47,168 nt of DNA, taken from Oscillospiraceae bacterium. Its GTDB lineage: Bacteria > Bacillota > Clostridia > Oscillospirales > Acutalibacteraceae. The position numbers and the translations under genes were made by a program. Position 1 is the first letter of the stretch. Each line of letters opens with the position of its first letter. Positions 24,514 to 33,929 of this stretch are shown in pieces. A model generated the notes under the pieces. It was not told the DNA's origin. It saw only the letters and a list, made by a program, of their open reading frames with translations, and ran no database searches. The stretch covers positions 1 to 47,168 of the forward strand of contig SVQH01000025.1 in NCBI GenBank assembly GCA_015065425.1. Direction: 5' to 3'.

Positions 24514-25956
24514 ATGCTGAAAAGCGGTATAATGGTCAGATGGTTTTTTACCACAATTCTTGTCATTGCACTTATTCTTACTGCAATTTCAGCATCCATT
24601 GTTTTTCTTCTCAGAGACTATTATTATGAGACAGTTGAAAACAAACTTTTATCCCTGGGACAGATAGGTGTTGTTTCCGATTATTTCAGTTCATATCTCG
24701 GTTCAGATAGTGATACTTTTTCTGCGAGAGCCCGGGAATATGTTGATAATTATCAGGATATAAATGTTGCGGAATTATGGGTCATCAATAAAGACGGTGA
24801 AGTAATCGTTACTTCTACAGGGTTTATTTCGGAAAACGAAGAGTTTCCCGATTATGACGAAGCAATAGATTCCGTATCAGGCAGAGCTTTCTGGCAGGGG
24901 GAAATGAGTTCAGGTGAAAAAGTTATGGCTTTATCGGTTCTTCTGCCGAAAACAAACGGGATGAGTAACGGTGCCGTCAGATATATAATTTCTCTTGAAG
25001 CGGTTGATTTACAGGTCGGAAAAATTACTCTTATTGTCGGACTTATTTCGTTGTTTGCTCTTTTTCTTGTGGTATTTTCAGGTCTGTTCTTTGTGCGTTC
25101 CATCGTAGTTCCCGTAAAAAAGCTTAATGCCGTAACAAGAAGCATTGCTGAAGGTAATTATTCTCAGAAAATAGAGATGAATAAACGGTATGATGACGAA
25201 CTTGCAGAACTTGCAGAGTCAATAAATTATATGACAGATGAAATTGATAAAACCGATAAACTAAAAACTGAATTCATTTCTACTGTCTCACATGAATTGA
25301 GAACTCCGCTTACTGCAATAAAGGGTTGGACAGAGACTCTTTTGTGTATCAATGAAAACAAGGATGAGACTGTAAATAACGGGCTTAAGGTCATTCTTAA
25401 TGAAACGGAAAGACTTTATGCACTTGTTGAAGATCTTCTTGATTTCTCCCGTATGGAAAGCGGAAGAATGTCGCTTCATCTGAAAAAAATCGATATCCTT
25501 GCTGAGCTTGATGATGCGGTTTATGTTTTGAGAGACAGAGCTACCCGTGAAGGAAAAGAGATATATTACAGTTCTCCTGATTATCCTGCACCCGTAAATG
25601 CAGACCCGGACAGAATAAAGCAGGTTTTTGTCAATGTTATTGATAATGCCATAAAATATACCCCTGCAGGAGGCAGAATTACAATTCTTGCTTTTGTAGG
25701 CTCTGATGAAATAAATATCAAGGTTGCCGATACCGGTTGCGGAATATCTCCTGAAGACCTTCCGCGAGTAAAAGAAAAATTCTATAAGGCAAACCTTTCC
25801 GCAAAGGGCTCGGGAATCGGACTTGCGGTATGTGACGAAATAATAACCCTTCATAAAGGTTCACTTGAAATAACAAGTATTCTCGGAGAGGGAACAGAAG
25901 TAAATATAAAGCTTCCGACACTTCCCGTAAATTTATCTGAAAGAAAGGACAGTTGA
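24514..25956 (+). CDS. Membrane sensor histidine kinase
   Basis: The 480-aa protein has two membrane helices (about 10-32 and 172-195) enclosing an extracellular sensor domain of about 140 residues. A HAMP linker follows (about 197-245), then the dimerisation domain with SHELRTPLTAIKGW (phospho-acceptor His near residue 258), then an ATPase domain with NVIDNAIKYTP (N box), DTGCGI (G1) and GSGIGLAVC (G2). It is similar in layout to PhoR/WalK. The ATG at 24508 is too close to GGAGGG; ATG 24514 is preferred. It ends 1 nt before the DUF1385 gene start. Confidence 0.92.
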   Translation: MLKSGIMVRWFFTTILVIALILTAISASIVFLLRDYYYETVENKLLSLGQIGVVSDYFSSYLGSDSDTFSARAREYVDNYQDINVAELWVINKDGEVIVTSTGFISENEEFPDYDEAIDSVSGRAFWQGEMSSGEKVMALSVLLPKTNGMSNGAVRYIISLEAVDLQVGKITLIVGLISLFALFLVVFSGLFFVRSIVVPVKKLNAVTRSIAEGNYSQKIEMNKRYDDELAELAESINYMTDEIDKTDKLKTEFISTVSHELRTPLTAIKGWTETLLCINENKDETVNNGLKVILNETERLYALVEDLLDFSRMESGRMSLHLKKIDILAELDDAVYVLRDRATREGKEIYYSSPDYPAPVNADPDRIKQVFVNVIDNAIKYTPAGGRITILAFVGSDEINIKVADTGCGISPEDLPRVKEKFYKANLSAKGSGIGLAVCDEIITLHKGSLEITSILGEGTEVNIKLPTLPVNLSERKDS

Positions 25957-25957
25957 T

Positions 25958-26950
25958 ATGGCAAAGGAGAAAATAATACATAAAACTTCTGTCGGCGGAC
26001 AGGCTCTTATGGAAGGCGTTATGATGAACGGTCCCAAAGGAGCTGCTATTTCCGTAAGACATACAGACGGTCATATAATCACGGAAATGTCCGAAGTAAA
26101 ACATATAAAAGATAAAGTAAAAATTCTCGGATTGCCGTTTGTTAGAGGAATAGTAAATTTTATCGAATCAATGACGGTCGGTTATAAATCTCTTATGCGT
26201 TCAGTTGAGCTTTCGGGAATGCTTGACGAGGAAGAGGATAAAGAACAGATGTCAAAGCTTGACAGATGGCTGTCTGAGCATCTCGGTCCCAAGGTGTTTA
26301 ATGTTCTTACAATATTTGCATCTGTCATTGCAGTTGTTTTTTGTGTTGCTCTTTTCTTTTATGCTCCAACATATCTGGTTGACCTTGTGGATGAAAAGCT
26401 TCTAAACGGTGCAATAGCAGATTTTCATCCCTTGTTTGAAGGAATATTAAAGATAGTGATAGTTGTTATTTACATGCTTGTCGTTTCTCAGATGAAGGAT
26501 ATAAAGCGTGTGTTTATGTATCACGGAGCAGAGCATAAGTCAATATTCTGTTACGAAAAAGGACTTCCTCTTACCGTAGAAAATGTGCGTAAGTGTAAGC
26601 GTTTTCATCCCCGCTGCGGAACAAGTTTTATTTTCATCGTTCTTATAACCAGTGTCATTGTTTCATTTATTGTATCGTTTCTTTTCCCTGAACTTAAAGA
26701 GTCCGAATACAGAATTATATGGACAATAGTCAAAATGGTTGCAATTCTTCCTGTTGTTACAGGTATCAGCTATGAACTTATAAAATATGCAGGAAGACAT
26801 GACAATATCATAACTAAAATTTTCTCAGCTCCGGGTCTTTGGATGCAGAGAATTACAACAAAAGAACCTACGGATGATATGATAGAAGTTGCAATAGCTT
26901 CCATAAAAGCCGTTATTACGGATAATCCCGAAGACGACAGACTTGAATGA
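25958..26950 (+). CDS. DUF1385 family membrane protein
   Basis: The 330-aa protein opens with the family signature SVGGQALMEGVMMNGPKGAAISVR and contains MYHGAEHKSIFCYE and KCKRFHPRCGTSFIFIVLI in its second half, with at least four hydrophobic membrane segments (about 115-140, 155-180, 220-245, 255-275). The function is not known. The gene is typically located next to prmC and prfA in Clostridia; prfA is not here. The stop overlaps the prmC start (ATGA). Confidence 0.88.
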   Translation: MAKEKIIHKTSVGGQALMEGVMMNGPKGAAISVRHTDGHIITEMSEVKHIKDKVKILGLPFVRGIVNFIESMTVGYKSLMRSVELSGMLDEEEDKEQMSKLDRWLSEHLGPKVFNVLTIFASVIAVVFCVALFFYAPTYLVDLVDEKLLNGAIADFHPLFEGILKIVIVVIYMLVVSQMKDIKRVFMYHGAEHKSIFCYEKGLPLTVENVRKCKRFHPRCGTSFIFIVLITSVIVSFIVSFLFPELKESEYRIIWTIVKMVAILPVVTGISYELIKYAGRHDNIITKIFSAPGLWMQRITTKEPTDDMIEVAIASIKAVITDNPEDDRLE

Positions 26951-27798
26951 TGACACTAAGAGAACTGAGAGTCAAAGGAAATAATATTCTTAAGGATAAT
27001 TCTGTCGAAGACAGTACTTTTGATTCCTTGCAGCTTTTACTCAGGGCTTTTTCGCTTACGGCAGATGAATATTATCTTTCTGACAACAGAATTGTCACTG
27101 ATGAAGAAGCTGATGTGTTCCTCGGTTTTATATCACGCAGAGTAAACGGTGAACCGTTACAGTATATACTCGGCAAATGGGATTTTTATGAGTCTTCTTT
27201 CTTTGTAGGAGAAGGTGTTCTTATTCCTCGTCCCGAAACAGAAGAGCTTGTTGAAATGTGTATAAATGCCGTTAAAGAAAACGGATATAAGGTTGTTTAT
27301 GACCTTTGCTCGGGAAGCGGATGCATAGGACTCAGTATAGCAAAGGCGTGTCCCGAAACACATTGTTATTTGTTTGAATTATATGACGAAGCCCTTTATT
27401 TTACACGGAAAAACCTTGCTGAAATGCAGCTTTCAAATGCCACGGTCATTAAATGTGACGTGTTGAGCGGTTGCTTTGAAGATATACCTGATTGTGGACT
27501 TCTTGTTTCAAATCCTCCCTACATTCCCCATTGCGAAATTGACAGTTTGCAAAAAGAAGTTCGCAAAGAACCTGTTTCTGCACTTGACGGAGGGCATGAC
27601 GGTCTTGATTTTTACCGTGAAATAAAAGATAAATGGAGTCATAAAATTAATGAAGGCGGCTTTGTCGCCTTTGAATGTGCCGAAAATCAGTGCGACAGTA
27701 TTGTTTCATTGTTTTCTGAAGCTTTTGATTGTTCAGGTAAAACGGATGCTTTCGGGCTTGACAGATTTGTTACGGGTACTAAACTACGGAAGGTGTAA
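26947..27798 (+). CDS. prmC: Release factor glutamine methyltransferase
   Basis: Methylates the GGQ glutamine of peptide-chain release factors. The 283-aa protein has the helical N-terminal substrate domain (about 1-75), ILGKWDFYESSFFVGEGVLIPRPETEELVE, the SAM site DLCSGSGCIGLSIA (about residue 118) and the catalytic NPPY motif in LLVSNPPYIPH (about residue 185). The first two codons are both ATG and overlap the preceding stop, which implies coupled translation. Confidence 0.92.
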   Translation: MMTLRELRVKGNNILKDNSVEDSTFDSLQLLLRAFSLTADEYYLSDNRIVTDEEADVFLGFISRRVNGEPLQYILGKWDFYESSFFVGEGVLIPRPETEELVEMCINAVKENGYKVVYDLCSGSGCIGLSIAKACPETHCYLFELYDEALYFTRKNLAEMQLSNATVIKCDVLSGCFEDIPDCGLLVSNPPYIPHCEIDSLQKEVRKEPVSALDGGHDGLDFYREIKDKWSHKINEGGFVAFECAENQCDSIVSLFSEAFDCSGKTDAFGLDRFVTGTKLRKV

Positions 27799-27801
27799 AT
27801 T

Positions 27802-28503
27802 ATGTTAAGTTTTGTTTTGCAATATATGACAGGCAGTATTGAACTTACGGATATGCTCATGATAGTGGGGGTTTTGTTTTTCGTTGCCTTATGCTGCCTT
27901 CCGGTTCATGAATGTGCTCATGCATGGATGGCTGATAAGCTCGGAGACCCTACAGGCAGGCTTAAGGGCAGAATTACTCTTAATCCTTTTGCTCATCTTA
28001 CTCTTGTGGGTACTCTTATGATGCTTATTTTCGGTTTCGGTTATGCAAAACCCGTTCCCGTAAATATCAGAAATTTCAAAAAAAGAAAACTGTATTTTGC
28101 CATCACAGCCATTGCAGGACCTGTTTCAAACATACTTCTGTCAGTTATTTTTATCGTATTTATGTATATATTTTATATTGCAGGTATTTTTTCAAGTGCA
28201 GGGGTGCTTGATGTAGCTATTGATTTCTTCTTTTATGTTGCATATTTCAATGTAATGCTTGCAGTGTTCAATCTTTTACCTGTTCCTCCTCTTGACGGTT
28301 CAAGACTTGTAACGATGGTAATTCCCGATAAGTACTATTATAAATTACTCTCTTTGGAAAGATATTTTGTCTATATTCTTTTCGGACTGATTTTTGTCTT
28401 TAACAGGGTATTTAATTTCTCTCCCATTTCAGGCATTTCAGACTTTGTTTTTGACTGTATTTATTTTGTGGTTTCATTACCATTTGAATTGATTTTACGA
28501 TAA
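27802..28503 (+). CDS. Site-2 protease family (M50) membrane metalloprotease
   Basis: The 233-aa protein is a compact M50 protease. The zinc motif HECAH is near residue 32 inside a membrane helix, then DPTGRLKGRITLNPFAH and the second metal motif NLLPVPPLDGSRL (about residue 155), with about five or six hydrophobic segments. Short M50 proteins of this type regularly precede scpA in Clostridia. The substrate is unknown. It starts 3 nt after prmC. Confidence 0.88.
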   Translation: MLSFVLQYMTGSIELTDMLMIVGVLFFVALCCLPVHECAHAWMADKLGDPTGRLKGRITLNPFAHLTLVGTLMMLIFGFGYAKPVPVNIRNFKKRKLYFAITAIAGPVSNILLSVIFIVFMYIFYIAGIFSSAGVLDVAIDFFFYVAYFNVMLAVFNLLPVPPLDGSRLVTMVIPDKYYYKLLSLERYFVYILFGLIFVFNRVFNFSPISGISDFVFDCIYFVVSLPFELILR

Positions 28504-28519
28504 AGGATGTAGTTTTTAT

Positions 28520-29248
28520 ATGTCTGCTATCAACTATAAAATAGAAGTATTTGAAGGTCCCATGGACTTGCTATTACATCTTATATCTAAGCACAAACTT
28601 AATATTTACGACATTCCGATAGTCGAGCTTGTAGAGCAGTATCTTGCTTACGTTGAAGAAATGAAAGATGCAGATCTTGAAGTTGCAAGCGAGTTTCTTG
28701 AAATGGCTGCAAGGCTTGTCTATATAAAAACTGTCTCACTTCTTCCTGTATATGAAGAGGGCGATAAACTGAGACAGGAGCTTTCGGGTGAACTCATTGA
28801 ATATGCAGAGTGTAAAAGAGTCGCCAAGGTGCTCTCATCAAAAACAGAAGGATTTAACTGTATCGGAAGACCTCAGGAACACTTTGAAGGTGATATGACT
28901 TACACTCGTGTTCATGATTCACTTGAACTTCTGAATGCGTATATGCGGGTGGTAGGAAAGAGGCTGAGAAAAATACCGCCGCCTCTTGATTCCTTCAGAA
29001 CGATAGTTGTAAAAAAGATAGTTTCCGTTTCCTCAAAGATAAGGAATATTGTTGCTTCCTTGTCTCTTGGCGGCAGACAGCGTTTTTCCGATATTATTCT
29101 CACGTCAGAGAGCCGTTCTGATATGGTTGCCGCATTTCTTGCCATACTTGAACTTGCAAAAACAAAACATATCGTACTCAGCGGTGACGGTGATGACATG
29201 GAGATAGAACTTATAAAAGTTCCGGAAGGAGAATTGGATTTTGACTGA
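28520..29248 (+). CDS. scpA: Segregation and condensation protein A
   Basis: The kleisin subunit that bridges SMC heads in chromosome condensation. The 242-aa protein starts with the typical YKIEVFEGPMDLLLHLISKHKLNIYDIPI and ends in a winged-helix region that engages SMC. The 3' end overlaps scpB by 8 nt. Confidence 0.94.
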   Translation: MSAINYKIEVFEGPMDLLLHLISKHKLNIYDIPIVELVEQYLAYVEEMKDADLEVASEFLEMAARLVYIKTVSLLPVYEEGDKLRQELSGELIEYAECKRVAKVLSSKTEGFNCIGRPQEHFEGDMTYTRVHDSLELLNAYMRVVGKRLRKIPPPLDSFRTIVVKKIVSVSSKIRNIVASLSLGGRQRFSDIILTSESRSDMVAAFLAILELAKTKHIVLSGDGDDMEIELIKVPEGELDFD

Positions 29249-29831
29249 AAATGCAATTAATGTGAAAAATACCGTTGAAGCCATAATTTTTGCTTCCGGT
29301 GAGCCAATAGAAAGAATAAGACTCATTGATTCTCTCGGAATAAGTCCTGAAAGACTTGACAGCATTCTTTCGGAAATCGCAAATGAGTATGCTGAGCGTT
29401 CGAGTGCGGTTGAGCTTCTTTGTCTTGGCAGTGAAGTGCAGTTTGTTACAAGACCTGAGTATGCTGAGGCTGTGAGAAATGTGCTTGATATGAAAAGAAA
29501 TCAGCCACTTTCATCAGCCGCTTTTGAGGTACTTGCCATTGTCGCCTATAATCAGCCTGTTACCAAAGCTTTCATTGAACAGGTCAGAGGAGTTGATTGC
29601 AGCGGTGTTATCAATACTCTTTGTCAAAGAAATCTTATAGAAGAGGCAGGAAGACTTGACTTGCCGGGTCGACCTTTGCTATACTGTACTACGACAGATT
29701 TCTTAAAGTGTTTTTGTATGACCACTCTTGCGGAACTTCCCGAGATACCGGATACAAAAGCAGCGGCACAGGCCCTTGAGGATATTCATAATGATGATAA
29801 TGTAATATCCGGACAAATGTCCATTCTGTAA
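29241..29831 (+). CDS. scpB: Segregation and condensation protein B
   Basis: The kite subunit that dimerises and binds ScpA in the SMC complex. The 196-aa protein has two winged-helix domains. Visible signatures are VEAIIFASGEPIE at the start, and SSAAFEVLAIVAYNQPVTKAFIEQVRGVD and DLPGRPLLYCTT in the second domain. The start codon is TTG inside the end of scpA, with GGAAGGAG about 9 nt upstream, consistent with translational coupling. Confidence 0.94.
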   Translation: MTENAINVKNTVEAIIFASGEPIERIRLIDSLGISPERLDSILSEIANEYAERSSAVELLCLGSEVQFVTRPEYAEAVRNVLDMKRNQPLSSAAFEVLAIVAYNQPVTKAFIEQVRGVDCSGVINTLCQRNLIEEAGRLDLPGRPLLYCTTTDFLKCFCMTTLAELPEIPDTKAAAQALEDIHNDDNVISGQMSIL

Positions 29832-29850
29832 AAAGGGGAGGTCATCAATA

Positions 29851-30651
29851 ATGATAGTCCTGAAAATCATAGGTATCGTCATTGCAGCGGTTCTGGCATT
29901 GATAGTTCTGGTTTTAAGCGTAAGACTCAGAATATTTGCCGAATATTCCGAAATTGATACTCATGTGTACTTGCAGTGGCTTTTTCTGAAGATACCGTTG
30001 TACCCGTTTGAAAAGAAGGAGAAAAAAGCAGAAGAAAAACAGGAAGCTCCTGCATTGGCTGAGGGCGAAAAGGCAGAAGAACAACCTGTCGGAGAGCCTG
30101 AAGAGACTGTTGAGGAAACTCCTGCTCAGCCTGAAGAAGGGCTTGAAGAAAAGAAAGAAGAAGGAAAGCCGCAGGTAAACCTTCTTAAGGTAATTTACGA
30201 TTCCCATGGAGTAGACGGTCTTCTTCTTATTGTTAAGCGGTTGGTCAGTTACATCGGTACTTATGTGGGCAAACTTACCCGTACCCTTGTCATTGATGAG
30301 CTTTATGTTGATGTAAGATGCTCAAAAGGTGATGCTGCTGAGACAGCAATATATTACGGTGAGATTTGTTCTGCATTGTTCCCGATGATGGGAGCTCTTG
30401 TTTCAAAATATAAAGTAAGAAAATATGATCTCAATGTTTACCCCGATTTTCTTGCAAAACATTCATCGGCTTCATTTGCCGTGAATATACACATGTATCC
30501 CATATATGTTATAAGCATATCCGTTTCTTTAGTCATTAAATTACTGTTCAGGGTAGTGCTCGGTTTTATTGCAAAACTTGTGGTCGCCCTTGTTAAAGGT
30601 AATAAATCAAGTCAAAACACCGAAAAAAACGAATCGGTTAAAAATAAATAA
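29851..30651 (+). CDS. DUF2953 (YtfI-like) membrane protein
   Basis: The 266-aa protein has an N-terminal membrane helix (about 4-24), a very acidic Glu/Pro-rich linker (about 52-110), then the conserved part TRTLVIDELYVDVRCSKGDAAETAIYYGEICSA-type block near residue 150, and a C-terminal hydrophobic segment. The family is conserved next to gerW in spore formers (ytfI-ytfJ in Bacillus), which is also the case here. The function is unknown. Confidence 0.82.
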   Translation: MIVLKIIGIVIAAVLALIVLVLSVRLRIFAEYSEIDTHVYLQWLFLKIPLYPFEKKEKKAEEKQEAPALAEGEKAEEQPVGEPEETVEETPAQPEEGLEEKKEEGKPQVNLLKVIYDSHGVDGLLLIVKRLVSYIGTYVGKLTRTLVIDELYVDVRCSKGDAAETAIYYGEICSALFPMMGALVSKYKVRKYDLNVYPDFLAKHSSASFAVNIHMYPIYVISISVSLVIKLLFRVVLGFIAKLVVALVKGNKSSQNTEKNESVKNK

Positions 30652-30670
30652 GAGAAAGTGAGTAAGAAAA

Positions 30671-31060
30671 ATGAAGGATCAGTCAGCAGCAGGAATTCTT
30701 TCCACAACCATTGAAAAAGTTCGTCAGTTGGTAGATGTCAGCACTATTGTAGGAGAACCTATTTCATTATCTGACGAAATTACCGTTATTCCCGTTTCAA
30801 AGGTTACATACGGCTTTGCTTCAGGTGGTTCAGATTTCCCTTCAAAGAATAATACACAGCTTTTCGGTGGTGGCGGCGGTGCCGGTATCACCATCAATCC
30901 CGTTGCTTTCCTAATTCTTAAGAACGGTGAAGTTACACTTAAGCATATCACATCCAATGATAATGCAGCAGAACGTCTTGTTAATATGGTTCCCGACGTT
31001 ATTGATAAAGTCAGCGATGTTGTTTCAAAGGTAAAATCAGGAACTGCAGAACAGAACTGA
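30671..31060 (+). CDS. gerW: GerW family sporulation protein (YtfJ-like)
   Basis: GerW is needed for normal spore germination in Bacillus. The 129-aa protein shows ITVIPVSKVTYGFASGGSDF followed by a glycine-rich loop FGGGGGAGITINPVAFLIL, the family hallmark. The Gly-rich turn is intact. It lies 19 nt after the DUF2953 gene. Its presence is one of the clearest signs that the host forms spores. Confidence 0.9.
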   Translation: MKDQSAAGILSTTIEKVRQLVDVSTIVGEPISLSDEITVIPVSKVTYGFASGGSDFPSKNNTQLFGGGGGAGITINPVAFLILKNGEVTLKHITSNDNAAERLVNMVPDVIDKVSDVVSKVKSGTAEQN

Positions 31061-31236
31061 TTTGATTTGCACAGGCAGATACAATAAACAGTACTGTTTT
31101 TGTTTGGATTTTTGTTAAATATAAACTTGCTTTTACATATAAGCATTTTAAAGGTTGATGGTATGTTTTTTTTCGGAAAATCAGTACCAGCAGCCTTTGA
31201 AGTGTTGTGTAAAGTAATATAAATGAAAGGTTATTT

Positions 31237-31965
31237 ATGGCGGAATTAGTCAGACTTCAGAAATATATGGCAGATTGCGGTGTTGCCTCGAGACGCAAGT
31301 CCGAAGATCTTATAGCCGCAGGAAAAGTCAAGGTCAACGGTATGGTCGCCTCTATAGGTGATAAAGTTGATCCAAAAAATGATACCATAAGCGTTAACGG
31401 CAGGAAACTTACAAAAGATAAAAATTATATTTATATAATGCTGCATAAACCCCGCGGTTATGTTACCACAATGAGTGATGAAATGGACCGTAAGTGTGTT
31501 GCTGAGCTTGTTGCCGACATCGGCAAAAGAATTTATCCTATAGGGCGTCTCGACAGAGATTCGGAAGGTCTTCTTCTTTTTACCAATGACGGTGAATTTG
31601 CCAATGCCATGACTCATCCATCCCGTCATATTGCGAAAACCTACCGTGTAAGTGTTAAACCTGCAATAACAGATGACCAGTTGACTGTTCTTACATCTTC
31701 TATGATGATAAACGGCAAGAAAACCCTTCCTGCTGATGTAAGAATTGTAAACAAGGAAGAAGATAAAACTTCTCTTGAAATAATTCTTTATGAAGGTAAA
31801 AACAGACAGATAAGGCGTCTTTGTGAAGAGGCAGGGCTTGAAACAGCACGGCTTAAGAGACTTGCTATCGGTCAGCTTCATCTCGGAGGGCTTAAAGTAG
31901 GTGAATACAGACATCTGACACATGAAGAGATAAGTCTTCTGAAGAGACAGTCAGGTTGTTATTGA
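31237..31965 (+). CDS. rluB: 23S rRNA pseudouridine synthase RluB-type
   Basis: Converts a uridine near position 2605 of 23S rRNA to pseudouridine. The 242-aa protein has an N-terminal S4 RNA-binding domain (RLQKYMADCGVASRRKSEDLI, residues 5-25) and the catalytic RsuA/RluB block GRLDRDSEGLLLFTNDG (catalytic Asp near residue 106), ending with EGKNRQIRRLCE. The 176-nt gap before it has no other clear gene. Confidence 0.88.
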   Translation: MAELVRLQKYMADCGVASRRKSEDLIAAGKVKVNGMVASIGDKVDPKNDTISVNGRKLTKDKNYIYIMLHKPRGYVTTMSDEMDRKCVAELVADIGKRIYPIGRLDRDSEGLLLFTNDGEFANAMTHPSRHIAKTYRVSVKPAITDDQLTVLTSSMMINGKKTLPADVRIVNKEEDKTSLEIILYEGKNRQIRRLCEEAGLETARLKRLAIGQLHLGGLKVGEYRHLTHEEISLLKRQSGCY

Positions 31966-31985
31966 TTTTGAAAGGACAGATAATT

Positions 31986-32864
31986 ATGGTCAAGAGCATG
32001 ACGGGATACGGCAGAGCTGTTTCAACCATTGGTAAACTGACGATAACCGTAGAGATTAAAAGTGTCAATCACAGATATTTTGAGTTCACCCCCAAGGTTT
32101 ACAGAGCATATTCTTTTCTTGAAGAAAAGCTGAAATCCTATTTGCAGCAGTATATTTCAAGAGGTAAAGTAGACTGTTTTGTGCAGATTGAGTCTGATGA
32201 TGTTGAAGACAGTATCGTTCAGGTTAATCATTCCCTTGCTGCTGGTTATGTCAACGCTTTTAAGGATATAGCTGAAGAGTACGAACTTGAAATGAACGAT
32301 GCTTTTAAGTTGCTTGTAACAAGAGCAGACATCTTTACCGTAAGAAAAGCTCCCGCAGATGAGGATGCTGTCTGGGAGGCTGTTAAAACAGTAGTTGCTG
32401 ATGCTTGTGAAGCTTTTATAAATATGCGTACTGTTGAGGGCAGCAAACTTCGTGATGATATACTTTCCCGTGCTGATAATATTATAAGTAATGTGGAATA
32501 TATTGAAAAAAGATCTCCTGAGACGGTTAAAGAATATAATGATAAACTCAAAAACCGTATAGCAGAGCTTATTGCGGATGTAAATGTTGATGAACAGAGA
32601 CTTCTTACGGAAGCCGCCATTTTCGCGGATAAAATTGCTGTTGCAGAGGAGACTGTACGTCTGAGAAGTCACATTGACCAACTCAGAGACTTTTTTGAAT
32701 CAGAAGAGCCTGTAGGAAGAAAACTTGATTTTCTTGTGCAGGAAATAAACAGAGAAGCCAATACCATAGGCTCAAAGGCATCTGATATTGAAATTGCCCG
32801 AAGAGTAATTGATATTAAGGCTGAAGTCGAAAAAATCCGTGAGCAGGTTCAGAATATTGAATGA
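31986..32864 (+). CDS. yicC: YicC family protein (endoribonuclease)
   Basis: YicC proteins are RNases implicated in sRNA turnover. The 292-aa protein begins MVKSMTGYGRA, the nearly invariant family opening, continues with VEIKSVNHRYFEF, and ends with the DUF1732 domain GRKLDFLVQEINREANTIGSKASD. The frame is open 30 nt upstream inside rluB, but ATG 31986 with GAAAGGAC matches family starts. It lies 10 nt before remA, the usual YicC-RemA-Gmk order. Confidence 0.92.
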   Translation: MVKSMTGYGRAVSTIGKLTITVEIKSVNHRYFEFTPKVYRAYSFLEEKLKSYLQQYISRGKVDCFVQIESDDVEDSIVQVNHSLAAGYVNAFKDIAEEYELEMNDAFKLLVTRADIFTVRKAPADEDAVWEAVKTVVADACEAFINMRTVEGSKLRDDILSRADNIISNVEYIEKRSPETVKEYNDKLKNRIAELIADVNVDEQRLLTEAAIFADKIAVAEETVRLRSHIDQLRDFFESEEPVGRKLDFLVQEINREANTIGSKASDIEIARRVIDIKAEVEKIREQVQNIE

Positions 32865-32873
32865 GGATATATT

Positions 32874-33131
32874 ATGAAATTGATAAACATCGGATTCGGT
32901 AATATGGTAAACAGTGAACGTATAATTGCTGTTGTTTCTCCGGAATCTGCCCCGGTAAAGAGAATTATTCAAAATTCAAAGGATTCCGGTAAACTTATTG
33001 ATGTAACACAAGGCAGAAAGACCATGTCGGTGATTTTTACCGACAGTGAACATATAATACTGTCTTATCTCAGACCCGAAAAGCTCTCCGATAAGTTCAG
33101 TGGCAATGAAACTGATGTTTCCGAGGAATGA
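32874..33131 (+). CDS. remA: RemA family regulator (DUF370)
   Basis: RemA is a DNA-binding activator of biofilm matrix and osmoprotectant genes in Bacillus. The 85-aa protein begins [30 protein letters not shown] and contains [13 protein letters not shown], both highly conserved. The usual size is about 85-90 aa. Its stop overlaps the upstream alternative start of gmk. Confidence 0.93.
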   Translation: MKLINIGFGNMVNSERIIAVVSPESAPVKRIIQNSKDSGKLIDVTQGRKTMSVIFTDSEHIILSYLRPEKLSDKFSGNETDVSEE

Positions 33132-33133
33132 TT

Positions 33134-33688
33134 ATGGAGAAAAAAGGTTCTGTATTTGTGATTTCAGGTCCTTCGGGATCTGGTAAAAATACTGTGTATG
33201 ACGGTTTGTGTCTGAGAGATGATAATATTGCTCAGACTGTTTCTGTTACAACAAGAGCACCCCGTGATGGTGAAACTGACGGAAAAGATTATTATTTCGT
33301 TTCAACGGAAGAGTTCTTCAGAAAAGTTGATAATGATGAATTTGTTGAATATGTGAACTACGGTAAAAATTATTACGGAACTCTAAAAAGTGAAATTGAA
33401 AGGCTCAGAAATTCAGGAAAAACCGTTATTCTCGTTATTGAAGTTGAAGGTGCTTTCAATATAAAGAAAGTGTTTCCTGATGCAGAGACAATATTTCTCG
33501 TCCCACCCTCAACACAGGAGCTTCGCAGAAGAATTGCGGGAAGAGGGCAGAACAGTGATGAAGAAACAGAGATAAGACTTTCCATCGCAGTAAAAGAGAT
33601 GGAACAGAAGGATAAATATGATTATTGCGTTGTCAATGATGAACTTGAAAAATGCATTGATGAAGTATATAAAATTATAAAAAAATAA
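33134..33688 (+). CDS. gmk: Guanylate kinase
   Basis: Phosphorylates GMP to GDP. The 184-aa protein has the P-loop GPSGSGKNT (residues ~10-18) and the GMP-binding SVTTRAPRDGETDGKDYYFVS. An ATG 6 nt earlier overlaps the remA stop, but ATG 33134 is spaced 8 nt from GAGGA and preferred. The P-loop residue after Lys is Asn, a tolerated variation. It forms the standard yicC-remA-gmk-rpoZ cluster. Confidence 0.94.
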   Translation: MEKKGSVFVISGPSGSGKNTVYDGLCLRDDNIAQTVSVTTRAPRDGETDGKDYYFVSTEEFFRKVDNDEFVEYVNYGKNYYGTLKSEIERLRNSGKTVILVIEVEGAFNIKKVFPDAETIFLVPPSTQELRRRIAGRGQNSDEETEIRLSIAVKEMEQKDKYDYCVVNDELEKCIDEVYKIIKK

Positions 33689-33709
33689 CTATTTTAAGGA
33701 GTAACAGTT

Positions 33710-33919
33710 ATGATTAATATTGATATGAAACCTCTTCTTAAGGGCGGCATCAGCAGATATTCACTTGTTGTTGGTGTTGCAAAGAGATCAAGAGAAATTG
33801 CCGATGAGGCAAATGACAGAAATGAAAAACTTGTTGACAAGACAGTAAGTCTTGCTGTTGATGAACTTCTTGAAGGTAAATTTACCATCAATGAACCTGA
33901 TGATGCTCACAAGATCTGA
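33710..33919 (+). CDS. rpoZ: RNA polymerase omega subunit
   Basis: The 69-aa protein shows RYSLVVGVAKRSREIADEA followed by VSLAVDELLEGKF, the omega core helix-turn-helix that clasps the beta' C-terminus. A strong AAGGAG precedes the ATG. The size is typical for Firmicutes. Confidence 0.93.
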   Translation: MINIDMKPLLKGGISRYSLVVGVAKRSREIADEANDRNEKLVDKTVSLAVDELLEGKFTINEPDDAHKI

Positions 33920-33929
33920 GGTGTGAATC

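Noticed and set aside
25288-25854. 188-codon minus-strand ORF opposite the histidine kinase
   Set aside because: Antisense shadow of a well-supported gene; no ribosome site and no family motif.
31086-31099. Perfect 14-bp palindrome AAACAGTACTGTTT between gerW and rluB
   Set aside because: No loop, no clear T tract in position and no known operator match; could be chance in AT-rich DNA.
31163-31225. Possible 19-codon ORF (MFFFGKSVPA...) before rluB
   Set aside because: Only a weak AAAGG ribosome site and no recognised similarity; overlapping frames are equally open.
31246-31923. 225-codon minus-strand ORF opposite rluB
   Set aside because: Antisense shadow; lysine/phenylalanine-rich translation typical of reversed coding sequence.
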